Origin: Lumbricus rubellus
Taxonomy: Eukaryota; Annelida; Clitellata; Crassiclitellata; Lumbricidae
DNA length: 64,000 nt
NCBI GenBank assembly: GCA_945859605.1
Contig: OX243816.1
Coordinates: 37,856,676-37,920,675 of the forward strand
Reading direction: 5' to 3'
In this document: piece by piece, positions 54,929-62,776 of the stretch
How the letters are laid out: every line of letters starts with the position of its first letter
Numbering within the stretch: the stretch's first letter is position 1
Notes under the pieces: generated by a model
Databases searched by the model: none
What the model was told of the DNA's origin: nothing
The model's input: only the letters and a program-made list of their open reading frames with translations
Translations under genes and position numbers: made by a program

Positions 54929-55843
54929 ATGCCTGTTGATAAATTTGGACATACAGATTCTGGATCTACTCAAAGAATAATTGCAGGGGGTGTTACGCTG
55001 TCCCAAGTAAACAGTACTTTTCTAAGGGTAGATGGAGCAAATCCGGCGACTGGGAATCTAAATATGAATGGCAACTTCATCAAAGGCCTGTCTGTAACGA
55101 ATAATCTGGAAGCGGGAATGGATGAAGCACTAAGTCGGGGACAGGCTATTGCTCTAGTCACCGATAAAATCACTAATAGCGTCGTGCCTACCGGTAGTAG
55201 AGATTACGTTTCGGGTATGAGGGTATCCCCGGGCAATCTAGTGAGAAATACGACGAGCGGTATTATATATAGGTTCGAAGGAACGGCTGGAGCTATAACA
55301 GCGGCACCGGCATTATCCCCGAATTGGAGGCCTACAACCGCGCCGGCTATTTGCGTGTTGAAAGAAGATGGAGGGGGAGCAACCACATTCGTAAGTGGTG
55401 GCGCATTCTCGGGCACATATGCAACGCATGTTGGTGCATTCGGGGGCGCATATCTAATGCATCATCAATTAACGGTCGTTGCTATCAATACGGATTCGGC
55501 GTATACGACGTCCTTGGGCCTAATAACTATTCCTCGTACGGGCGTATATCGACTTGGCGGATTCGCGAATTTCTTGATTGGAAATGATAGTCCGGGCGAA
55601 AAAATAATCAGAATCTCGTATGTCAAAGACGAGACACAAAGTAACGAACTTTTTGAATGCATGGCTGGCGGATCAACGGTTGGCAGCAGAATATCGCTCG
55701 TATTACCAACCGCCGCCATATTTTTCAACGCCAACGATAAGCTCGGTATGAGGGTATATTCTGTCATATCCGGAAACAAGCCAACAGCCGGTCGCCTTCT
55801 TCTCATGGGCGGGGCCGGATTGCAGGTCGAGTTTTTGTACTAG
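54929..55843 (+). CDS. Spike/fibre-like protein 2, longer, different head
   Basis: 304 residues. The first 70 residues are almost the same as in protein 1, including the DNA around the start codon. A middle segment (SGMRVSPGNLVRNTTSGIIY) and a distinct head (TIPRTGVYRLGGFANFLIG..RISYVKD..MRVYSVISG) follow. The head again fits a C1q-like trimer but is only weakly similar to that of protein 1. It ends 85 bases from the oppositely oriented capsid gene. Confidence 0.8.
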   Translation: MPVDKFGHTDSGSTQRIIAGGVTLSQVNSTFLRVDGANPATGNLNMNGNFIKGLSVTNNLEAGMDEALSRGQAIALVTDKITNSVVPTGSRDYVSGMRVSPGNLVRNTTSGIIYRFEGTAGAITAAPALSPNWRPTTAPAICVLKEDGGGATTFVSGGAFSGTYATHVGAFGGAYLMHHQLTVVAINTDSAYTTSLGLITIPRTGVYRLGGFANFLIGNDSPGEKIIRISYVKDETQSNELFECMAGGSTVGSRISLVLPTAAIFFNANDKLGMRVYSVISGNKPTAGRLLLMGGAGLQVEFLY

Positions 55844-55851
55844 GTAGTCGT

Positions 55852-55887
55852 AGATACCTATCGTTCATATACGCACGATAGGTATCT
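55852..55887. terminator. Perfect 13 bp hairpin between convergent genes
   Basis: AGATACCTATCGT (55852-55864), a 10-base loop, then its exact inverse ACGATAGGTATCT (55875-55887). It sits between the stop codons of spike 2 (plus) and the capsid gene (minus). A role in 3' end formation in both directions, or as a protein-binding site, is inferred. Confidence 0.6.
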
Positions 55888-55928
55888 GTAAGTCTCATTA
55901 TTCTTCGCCGACCATTCTATCATGATCT

Positions 55929-57221
55929 TCAATATACCACACTCATTTTCTGCCCGTCTGATTGAAACCTCAGTAACTTGTCTGATATCACCACTGCGTA
56001 CGCTTCCGTATTGGCGGGTGGCGCCGTATTGAATGTGCCTTTGATCTGAATATCGACCACCGATGACTTCAGACGCTCGGATTGCTTGCTCACGTCAAAC
56101 ACCATAATCGGAAACAGATCTTTGAAATCCGAGGGTGTGATATTGCATTGCGTCATTAGTTCGTCCATTCCATAGTATTTTTCACTGAACGCGGCTGCTG
56201 CTCGGTACGCCCGCGCGAATTGTTGATTCGGAAATGATAGATTATAGTCGACAACTGGGTATCGGTCCTGGTTCATCATCACGAACATGTTCTTCAGATC
56301 GCAATGATTGAAAACTGATGGATTTTGTTCTTGATCGCCGCTTTTGTCGGTTTGAAAACCCAAGATGATGTACCTAGGCTTCTCAGGTAATGTCTTGACG
56401 CTGAGTCTCCAGCTGAAATTAGTCGACTGTGCGACGGAGGTGGTATCGCATTGACGGGCTCTGTACGCAACTGGCAACGACGCTTTCGATTCGATAGTTT
56501 TGTACAATTGCATCTTCTCCATATCGGATGGTTGAACGTGAGGCATGAACCATGAGATTTTGTCTAGCCTAACTTTCCCTGCAGTGTTCGCGACGGCGGC
56601 TCTAAAAATTGCGTCATCATCGGCTTTACGAACCAGAGTTAGCGTATGTTTCACACCAAAAACAACCTTGTCGTAATCATCGCAAAATCCGAAAATATGC
56701 TTCAATGGAACTACAAAGCTGAAAGTACCTTTGGCAGTTGGTTTTTGAATTATATACGACTGTCTCACGGCGAAACCTTGATTATCCGCGATAACTGCCG
56801 TCGCCCCGCTGTCCTTGTACCACAACTGATTCAAACCTTGGGCTAGTTGAAAATCATTCGGGTATTTGAGTAATCCGAGCATCGTCGTTGCTTGACCCGG
56901 GTGAAATAACGATTCAATTTCCTGATTCGATAGGGCATACGAAATTTGGCTGAAAAGATGCATGAGCCCATTATTCGTAAGAGTTGCTGCATCGGCATTA
57001 ACGTAGAAGGTGTTGTCCGCCTTCGTCAATCTACCCTCGAACAGCAGGTAAGATTCTGCTGGATGACAAAATAGATCTTGAAGTTCGATATTTATTCTAA
57101 TCTCGCCGGAGGTGTTTAGATTCGCCCCCGATATCGGCTCATACTCGTACCATTCGTAGCGTTCGACGCTTTCATCGCTCAATGGTTGTTCGGTAAATCT
57201 CAGAATATCGGATGATTGCAT
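55929..57221 (-). CDS. Major capsid protein (double jelly-roll, hexon-like)
   Basis: 430 residues, intact. Recognised from overall pattern: an N-terminal RFTEQPLSDESVERYEWYEY, a beta-rich body with YALSNQEIESLFHPGQATTM and FVVPLKHIFGFCDDYDKVV, and a C-terminus SSVVDIQIKGTFNTAPPANT followed by AYAVVISDKLLRF. These are characteristic of Polinton and adintovirus capsid proteins that form the pseudo-hexagonal capsomer (family knowledge). It is the promoter-distal gene of the minus-strand block. Confidence 0.9.
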   Translation of the reverse strand: MQSSDILRFTEQPLSDESVERYEWYEYEPISGANLNTSGEIRINIELQDLFCHPAESYLLFEGRLTKADNTFYVNADAATLTNNGLMHLFSQISYALSNQEIESLFHPGQATTMLGLLKYPNDFQLAQGLNQLWYKDSGATAVIADNQGFAVRQSYIIQKPTAKGTFSFVVPLKHIFGFCDDYDKVVFGVKHTLTLVRKADDDAIFRAAVANTAGKVRLDKISWFMPHVQPSDMEKMQLYKTIESKASLPVAYRARQCDTTSVAQSTNFSWRLSVKTLPEKPRYIILGFQTDKSGDQEQNPSVFNHCDLKNMFVMMNQDRYPVVDYNLSFPNQQFARAYRAAAAFSEKYYGMDELMTQCNITPSDFKDLFPIMVFDVSKQSERLKSSVVDIQIKGTFNTAPPANTEAYAVVISDKLLRFQSDGQKMSVVY

Positions 57222-57246
57222 TTTTACTACTACGCGATAATATTTT

Positions 57247-57711
57247 TTACGCGACCTTCATTCCGCCGCCGTTTAGCGAGCGTACTAAATCTTGTATCGA
57301 CATGACGGCGTTCTTCTTCAGGCCATCCCCCATCATCAGATTATTAATATTTGGAATATTTAGGATATTCGGACTCGGCCCTACGCCACTCAGCCGCTCT
57401 AAAATTTGTCTAGTTTCTGGCGTAATTTTCTTGGGAGTAGGTGTAGGAGTAGGAGCAGGAGCAAACAGTTTGGCCACTGCTTTGTCCACTAATCGTTTAC
57501 CAGCGTCGATTGCGGTTGTTTTCCCAACGTCGATGGCCTTTTTCCCAATTTCCTTCGCCACGTCTTTACTCGCGCTGAGAGCGGTCGTTGCTAATTGTTT
57601 GGCGGCGTTCGACGTAACTAACCGTTTGAAAAATCCCGAAATTGTATCGAATATTCCAGATCCTCCGATTACGTATTGTTTTCTATACCTCCTTCTATTA
57701 ATGACCTGCAT
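57247..57711 (-). CDS. pX-like virion core protein with protease cleavage motifs
   Basis: 154 residues. A basic start (NRRRYRKQY) and GGSGIFDTISGFFKRL are followed by an amphipathic Ala/Lys helix region (DVAKEIGKKAIDVGKTT) and a proline linker (PAPTPTPTPKK). Exact matches to the adenain consensus (M/I/L)xGx-G are LSGVG (107-111), MMGDG (126-130) and LNGGG (146-150). This layout fits adenovirus pX/pVI-like proteins of Polintons that are cut by the viral protease. Confidence 0.75.
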   Translation of the reverse strand: MQVINRRRYRKQYVIGGSGIFDTISGFFKRLVTSNAAKQLATTALSASKDVAKEIGKKAIDVGKTTAIDAGKRLVDKAVAKLFAPAPTPTPTPKKITPETRQILERLSGVGPSPNILNIPNINNLMMGDGLKKNAVMSIQDLVRSLNGGGMKVA

Positions 57712-57723
57712 TTTTTCTGCATT

Positions 57724-58632
57724 TTACAATGCCAGCATTATATTTTTGTAAGCATCATTACTCAGCACTTCCTGCCTCAATAACGCATCGCACATCGCCA
57801 CGATCTCGTTTCTCACGCCGGTATTGCCTGCTTTGAAGCTTTGAATTCGTAGTTCTAGCTGTTTCGCTAATACGTTTGGATCTTCGGAAATAACGATTAC
57901 ACCACCCACGCCTTTGCCCGCTGTCGGTGTATTACGAGCTCTCTTTTCCCATATCGGCTTGATAATTTCCCGATATTTGACGCTCGCAGATGCTTTCGGT
58001 TTGTTGGGATTTTTTGGCGTTCTGATAGCATCCGACGCGAGTAGAATCTCGGCGTAATCGTCTCTATCATTATTATCGTATATCGACGTGTTCGGCTGTT
58101 TCATCGTCAACAACTCCCAAAGCCCCGGTGTTCCGCTATACGTCTTATTTCCAACCGTCACATCGTCTCCTTGAATAAAAATCGGAGTATCGCCGATGTA
58201 GAATTGACCATTTTTTGATCGTATTCCGAACGTCGTGTCTACGATTTTTCTATCGGAGGCGTATTGATGGAGGTACTTGGTGGCTACATCGCCTAATTCT
58301 AAAGTTCTAATATCCTCGGCCGGATCGTCGCTATACGCTTCTATCGAGGGATACTGGGGAAATTGAATCTTCAACGAAGCGGGTAGCGTCTGTAGTGCGT
58401 TTGTAGTAGCTACCGAGTTTTCTTTGATGGCAGATAGTAGGACATTCTGCTCTTTGGAAAATGCGGATTGCGAATCGACGATAGGCTTGTACAGCTTGGT
58501 TAGTTCTTGTTGCAGCCCCGAATCCCCCAATCTCTCCGATAAAAAGTTCTGTTGAATATTCTTCTTGGATTTCAGAAACTCTTCGACTATGAAATTTCTT
58601 TTCGCCGGGTCATCTATCTTTAGAAACGACAT
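57724..58632 (-). CDS. Conserved Polinton protein of the GTPGLWELL family (DUF8207-like)
   Basis: 302 residues from ATG 58632, which has a strong context (TTAAAAATG). The central signature YSGTPGLWELLTMKQP, followed by DNNDRDDYAEILLASDA and KYREIIKPIW, is widespread in Polintons and invertebrate genomes. The Pfam name DUF8207 is from memory. The N-terminus is helical (DDPAKRNFIVEEFLKSKKNI). The frame stays open upstream to an ATG at 58746, adding 38 residues with R-K-T repeats (see findings). Function unknown; a virion role is presumed from its place between capsid-related genes. Confidence 0.85.
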   Translation of the reverse strand: MSFLKIDDPAKRNFIVEEFLKSKKNIQQNFLSERLGDSGLQQELTKLYKPIVDSQSAFSKEQNVLLSAIKENSVATTNALQTLPASLKIQFPQYPSIEAYSDDPAEDIRTLELGDVATKYLHQYASDRKIVDTTFGIRSKNGQFYIGDTPIFIQGDDVTVGNKTYSGTPGLWELLTMKQPNTSIYDNNDRDDYAEILLASDAIRTPKNPNKPKASASVKYREIIKPIWEKRARNTPTAGKGVGGVIVISEDPNVLAKQLELRIQSFKAGNTGVRNEIVAMCDALLRQEVLSNDAYKNIMLAL

Positions 58633-58639
58633 TTTTAAT

Positions 58640-58810
58640 AAAAAAATTAATGTTTTACGACGTGTTTTTCGACATGTTTTCCGACGTGTTTTTCTACATG
58701 TTTTTCGACATGTGTAAAAACACAAGTTGGGCGTAGTTTCAGACATAGCGACATACGTCTACATAGGTCTACAAAACTCTACAAAACTCTACAAGTCTAC
58801 ATGACTTCAT
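58640..58810. repeat. Short tandem repeats upstream of the GTPGLWELL gene
   Basis: CGACATGTTTTTC/CGACGTGTTTTTC units (58655-58715) and then CTACAAAACTCTACAAAACT units (58740-58800). They fill the only loose intergenic gap of the minus-strand block. Confidence 0.7.
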
Positions 58811-58854
58811 ACATGTTCACGTTAGTCGTCTTTCTACTAGATTCGGTATTTTTC

Positions 58855-59487
58855 TCAAACATGCTTTGAAAGGACTGCCTCTCTTCCCCGATCGATGAGT
58901 GATTGTTTCGTTTCCTCGTCCATCGCGGCGGCCGCAACTTTCGACTTACTTTTGATTTCTTCTTTCATGCCATTGAATTTTTCAATCTCGCTTAGAATCA
59001 GAGAATATTCCTCATCTGAAATGTGATCATCCACGAGAGCTTTTGAAATATGGTCGCTGATCGTGTTGAGCTTCGCATCAGCTAGCGTTTGAATCTTTTC
59101 ATGCTTCTCCGCCTTCAGAGCGAGCTTTTTACAGATTCGGCTGCCAATTATACTCAATAGCCCCGCACCTAGCGCCGCCCCTTCCATGGCAATAGCGATG
59201 GGGGCTGCAATTATGGTGGACAATACACCGATTCCTGAAATTCCGAGCCCCATCGTGGCCGCCTTGAGGACGGTGTCTACTACGCCGATTACGCTCACAC
59301 TTCTATGATACTTTTTACTCAACGCTGCTCGTTTGTCGCGTTCTTGCTCGATCTCTTTTTTGATTTCGCTAATCTTCTGAAGTCGATACGTTTGCGCTGA
59401 CCCTGCGGCTATTTGTATTTCACCTTCTGGCGCAGAGGGCGTTATATTTGTTAGGTTTGGATAGAGTTTGATGTCTTCGTTTTCCAT
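58855..59487 (-). CDS. Conserved Polinton membrane protein
   Basis: 210 residues from ATG 59487 (MENEDIKLYPNL). After a short N-terminus there is a charged coiled-coil segment (KISEIKKEIEQERDKRAALS). Two or three hydrophobic segments follow between residues about 75 and 125 (VVDTVLKAATMGLGISGIGV, STIIAAPIAIAMEG, ALGAGLLSIIGSRI), then a charged helical tail (DDHISDEEYSLILSEIEKF). This pattern is common in Polintons. A virion or host-membrane role is inferred. An upstream ATG at 59541 is less likely because it overlaps the next gene. Confidence 0.8.
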   Translation of the reverse strand: MENEDIKLYPNLTNITPSAPEGEIQIAAGSAQTYRLQKISEIKKEIEQERDKRAALSKKYHRSVSVIGVVDTVLKAATMGLGISGIGVLSTIIAAPIAIAMEGAALGAGLLSIIGSRICKKLALKAEKHEKIQTLADAKLNTISDHISKALVDDHISDEEYSLILSEIEKFNGMKEEIKSKSKVAAAAMDEETKQSLIDRGREAVLSKHV

Positions 59488-59516
59488 TCTTTTATTTATT
59501 AGCAATATATTTTTTT

Positions 59517-59918
59517 TTACTGCTGATAATTTACAAAACATAGCGAATCTCCTTGGTTTATAGTTACCGCCGAATCGGAGTTGTTTTGAATGGAAACTAT
59601 GATATCATCAACAACCACATCTTCTGAAATCACTCCATCTAGTAAGCTGCAGCGTCGTTCTTTGATACTCTGTCTGAGGGAAACGAGACAAAGACCCGCC
59701 GACATTTCTACACCGAGTCCAAGCCTTAGCGTATTTGCCGCCTTTGGCTGTATCGTGATATCATTTTGCGCAAAAATCTCCCATCGCTTACCCCCCTGTT
59801 GTCTATTTGGGGTGTGAGTAGCGCCGCTCGTAACCTTCCAAAAGACTGAAACTGGCTGCGTTCTAACCTCTACCGGTCTAGTTGGTTTAGTTCCAAATTT
59901 GTGTATTGGTCTCGACAT
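59517..59918 (-). CDS. dUTPase-fold protein, probably not catalytic
   Basis: 133 residues. ITIQPKAANTLRLGLGVEMS, CLVSLRQS, LLDGVISEDVVVDDIIVSIQ and TINQGDSLCF follow the strand and motif order of trimeric dUTPases. In motif 3 the catalytic Asp after GVI is Ser (GVIS), and the C-terminal glycine-rich motif 5 is missing. A structural role of the fold is therefore more likely than dUTP hydrolysis (inference). Confidence 0.65.
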   Translation of the reverse strand: MSRPIHKFGTKPTRPVEVRTQPVSVFWKVTSGATHTPNRQQGGKRWEIFAQNDITIQPKAANTLRLGLGVEMSAGLCLVSLRQSIKERRCSLLDGVISEDVVVDDIIVSIQNNSDSAVTINQGDSLCFVNYQQ

Positions 59919-59934
59919 TTTATAATAGAATAAT

Positions 59935-60531
59935 TTATAATATCATGCCGAGAATCGGAATGTTTCGAAACGGCGAGTTGGGGCCGAGCAAAAGTCCTTC
60001 GCCACTCACATAACCCGACCCTGTTTTCATGTACAGTCCGGACCCCATTATCGATGCGCCTTTTTGCCACGGAGACAAGTACAAACCGGATCCGGCCGCT
60101 CTTATTTTGCACGCCATGTCACCTTTCTTGACATACATTACACCCGAACCGCTGATTTTATCGACAAGTTTCGATCCAGCCGCAGCACCTAACCCACCTA
60201 ATGCGCCCTGTGCTAAACTAGGCAGTACGCTACCAAGAAGGAACCGTCCCGCTGTCGCTAGAAACGGAAGTATAGCGCCTATGAAACCACCTTCGACTTT
60301 CTTGTTGTTCTCCAATTGCGTTTTACTCATTTTAATAATCACGCCAGTTCCTCTTTCGTAGGCTGCTGCCATTTTATTGATTTGCGCCTGGGTGAGCGCC
60401 AAAACGTGTTCGCCATTCAAATCATCGTGCGATAGTTTGATACTCACGCCGGTTCCCGCTTCAAGTGATCTTTTTATTTTGTCTTGTTGCGATTCTGAAA
60501 TATTAACTTTTACGCCCATGTAACGATTCAT
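59935..60531 (-). CDS. pVI-like virion protein, membrane-active candidate
   Basis: 198 residues. The N-terminal half has two copies of a unit of about 30 residues (DKIKRSLEAGTGVSIKLS and NKMAAAYERGTGVIIKMS). Then VEGGFIGAILPFLATAGRFL starts a hydrophobic, glycine-rich segment to about 118. The tail holds repeated G-S-G-L-Y. Adenain consensus matches: LGGLG (111-115), ISGSG (126-130) and IMGSG (161-165). In Polintons and adintoviruses such proteins are compared to adenovirus pVI, freed by the protease to disrupt membranes at entry (family knowledge); no activity is shown here. Confidence 0.75.
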   Translation of the reverse strand: MNRYMGVKVNISESQQDKIKRSLEAGTGVSIKLSHDDLNGEHVLALTQAQINKMAAAYERGTGVIIKMSKTQLENNKKVEGGFIGAILPFLATAGRFLLGSVLPSLAQGALGGLGAAAGSKLVDKISGSGVMYVKKGDMACKIRAAGSGLYLSPWQKGASIMGSGLYMKTGSGYVSGEGLLLGPNSPFRNIPILGMIL

Positions 60532-60555
60532 TTTATTAATTAATTACAAAAACTT

Positions 60556-61353
60556 TCAAACTTCTCTGATGTGAAATCGAATCGCCAATTCTTCACCTCG
60601 AAGATTTAGTAAGTTCCCATGTTGGTCTGTGAGTCTCGTTTCCATCGTTGAAATTGTAGATAGCAAAATCGGGAGATATATTAAATTATGCGGCACTTCG
60701 ATAATCTTGTAACCCGGGCCTACGTTTGGGAAAAAAGAATATATCACGTTTTCCGATGTTCCGTTAGTGTACGAAGACCCGATAATGTCGCTGGCCACTC
60801 TCAGACTGCTTACACTCATTATATTTACCAAGTCCTCCGATTCATTGTATCCGGCCGAATAGATCCATCTGTTGAAACCTAGAACCTTTCCAATCGAATT
60901 CTTCGGTGTAAAGTCAACCATATAGCCCTCTGCCGTTATATTTACCACAGACCTCAGCGTATTGGTGTTTGGTGCTATTGAGATACAGTATTCTCCATTT
61001 ACTCCGTCGTAATGCCCATTCCCCTTCATGACCCTCTGTATATATTCGTTGATATCCGTTATTTCATAGCAACCCTCTGGAACTTGAATGTTTACCCATT
61101 CCGTGTCGCGATTTGGCGAATACCGAAAGACGTTGTTTGTCGCGTCGATATTTGGGAAAGAATAGTACGTCTCGAGGGCAACTAAGGCCATCTCATATTT
61201 CTTATTCTTCTCCAGTTCGAGTAGCGGATTAAACTTCGTTCTGATTCGCGTGCTCTTTTCGCTGAGAAAAATGGAAAATGATGTTTTTGGTTCCGTGTTG
61301 CAGGCCGTCTTTTCCGTGTTTTCCGATATCTGTTTGAGAAGCGATGATTCCAT
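60556..61353 (-). CDS. Minor capsid protein (penton, single jelly-roll)
   Basis: 265 residues from ATG 61353 (MESSLLKQISENTEK). The body has LELEKNKKYEMALVALETYY, WVNIQVPEGCYEITDINEYI and GKVLGFNRWIYSAGYNE, then KIIEVPHNLIYLPILLSTIS. These are standard landmarks of the Polinton penton protein that fills the fivefold vertices. Lies between the ATPase and pVI-like genes. Confidence 0.9.
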   Translation of the reverse strand: MESSLLKQISENTEKTACNTEPKTSFSIFLSEKSTRIRTKFNPLLELEKNKKYEMALVALETYYSFPNIDATNNVFRYSPNRDTEWVNIQVPEGCYEITDINEYIQRVMKGNGHYDGVNGEYCISIAPNTNTLRSVVNITAEGYMVDFTPKNSIGKVLGFNRWIYSAGYNESEDLVNIMSVSSLRVASDIIGSSYTNGTSENVIYSFFPNVGPGYKIIEVPHNLIYLPILLSTISTMETRLTDQHGNLLNLRGEELAIRFHIREV

Positions 61354-61374
61354 TTTTACTATACAATACAATTT

Positions 61375-62163
61375 TTACAATGGCGGATCCTCGATTATAT
61401 AAAATTCGTCGAGTCCGCATCGGTATTTGCCATTGTACTTGTCGCTAGTCAGGTCCAAAACCACGAATCCATGAGGCCGTTCCCATACTGTTTTGCAGAG
61501 TTTTCTAAATTCATCTTTCGACATGTCTGTACTCACGTGATCGTTGTAAATATGATTACAATTTTTCAGGTCTTGTTTGAACAGGCAAATAAAGTTTGCA
61601 TTTTCTCTGATTGTTTGACGCGGTAATTTGAAATAATTCTGGGCGAGGTAAAAACAATCTACATTACTATGCCTCCCCCGATTATAATACGTTTCACATT
61701 TGTTTTGTTTTTCCAATTGAAGATCATCGAAAATCATCAGGTTCTTCTTTTCAGCACTCAAATCTCTCGGGTCCGGTACATCGCCGGCGCTCTCAAAGAA
61801 CTTGGCAATTATATCGGATTTAGCGTCTGAGTTTTTTGCTAGTTCTTCCATTACAAGGTCTGGCGACGCATTTAGACCCACGATTTCATCTCGGTGGTCG
61901 AACAACCAAACGATCGCTTCTTTCGGTAATTTTTCTTCGTATGCTTTTTTAATAATGCGATATTCCGGTTGAAACAGAGAAGTACCGAATACCTGCAAGT
62001 TATTATAATCCAACCAGTCTGGCCTGAGTAAAAGATTGAGAAGAAGCGTTGTTTTTCCACACGCCGATTTCCCAACTATCAAACCACGTATGCTTTTTGG
62101 CAACAACGGATTATTGAATCTTTTCGAGAGCGCGGTGCCCCAACTCATATCTCTAATCTCCAT
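61375..62163 (-). CDS. Genome-packaging ATPase (FtsK/HerA superfamily)
   Basis: 262 residues. Walker A is GLIVGKSACGKTTLLLNLLL (P-loop at residues 31-39); Walker B is NLMIFDDLQ (141-149). FYLAQNYFKLPRQTIRENAN carries the downstream sensor-type segment typical of the A32-like packaging ATPases of Polintons, adenovirus-like elements and NCLDV. First gene of the minus block, divergent from the PLA2 gene. Confidence 0.95.
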   Translation of the reverse strand: MEIRDMSWGTALSKRFNNPLLPKSIRGLIVGKSACGKTTLLLNLLLRPDWLDYNNLQVFGTSLFQPEYRIIKKAYEEKLPKEAIVWLFDHRDEIVGLNASPDLVMEELAKNSDAKSDIIAKFFESAGDVPDPRDLSAEKKNLMIFDDLQLEKQNKCETYYNRGRHSNVDCFYLAQNYFKLPRQTIRENANFICLFKQDLKNCNHIYNDHVSTDMSKDEFRKLCKTVWERPHGFVVLDLTSDKYNGKYRCGLDEFYIIEDPPL

Positions 62164-62192
62164 TTTTAAAATATATATTATTAAAAAACGAA
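62164..62192. promoter_or_regulatory. Divergent AT-rich promoter
   Basis: The 29 bases between the two divergent start codons (ATPase minus, PLA2 plus) are almost only A and T (TTTTAAAATATATATTATTA..). Both start codons have an A-run just before them. It must hold both upstream regions unless they overlap the genes. Confidence 0.5.
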
Positions 62193-62717
62193 ATGTATTG
62201 CGTAAAATGTAAACAACAGACCCAGACGACAGATGTGCAGAACGCCGTGGCTAATAATGGGAGATCGATGCTCAGAGGTGTTTGCGTCGTATGCGGGAAA
62301 ACAAAAACTCAATTCGTGAAGGCGCCCGCTGTTGCGCAAGGTGGGGATCTAGTTAGTTCGCTGAACGCTGCCACTAGCAACATTAAATTACCTTGGGCTA
62401 AATTTCCGGGCGAATTACATCTGCCGGGCCATCAGTTTACTGGCCCCGGTACTAGACTAGATTTGCGTCTGAATCCCAACGAAACCCCCAAAGATTGGAG
62501 CAAACCTATAAACAGGGTAGATAGTGCGGCATACGTTCACGACCTAGCATACAATCAACACACTGACACGGCTTCTAGGAATGTCGCTGATAGAGCAATG
62601 ATAAATCAGTTGAATAATATACCTAATCCAAGTCTGCGGGAACGCGTAGAGAGGGCGATAGTAAAACCTATTTTGTCCGCTAAAACGAGTCTCGGGCTTG
62701 GTTTAAAAAAAGCCTAG
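62193..62717 (+). CDS. Zinc-ribbon plus parvovirus-type phospholipase A2 protein
   Basis: 174 residues. The N-terminal ribbon has C3/C6 (YCVKCK) and C31/C34 (CVVCGK). Residues about 75-125 hold a PLA2 core: the calcium loop FTGPGTRLD (82-90) and the catalytic segment NRVDSAAYVHDLAY with His116-Asp117 and Tyr120. This arrangement is known from parvovirus VP1 unique regions and Polinton virion proteins and serves endosomal escape (family knowledge). The C-terminus LGLGLKKA ends at TAG 62715. The heptamer TTTAAAA (62702-62708) lies in the phase needed for a -1 shift into the integrase frame. Confidence 0.85.
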   Translation: MYCVKCKQQTQTTDVQNAVANNGRSMLRGVCVVCGKTKTQFVKAPAVAQGGDLVSSLNAATSNIKLPWAKFPGELHLPGHQFTGPGTRLDLRLNPNETPKDWSKPINRVDSAAYVHDLAYNQHTDTASRNVADRAMINQLNNIPNPSLRERVERAIVKPILSAKTSLGLGLKKA

Positions 62718-62776
62718 AATTACAGCAGGACCTGAAATGGACTAATCAATTAGCGAATGAATTACACAAACCAGTA

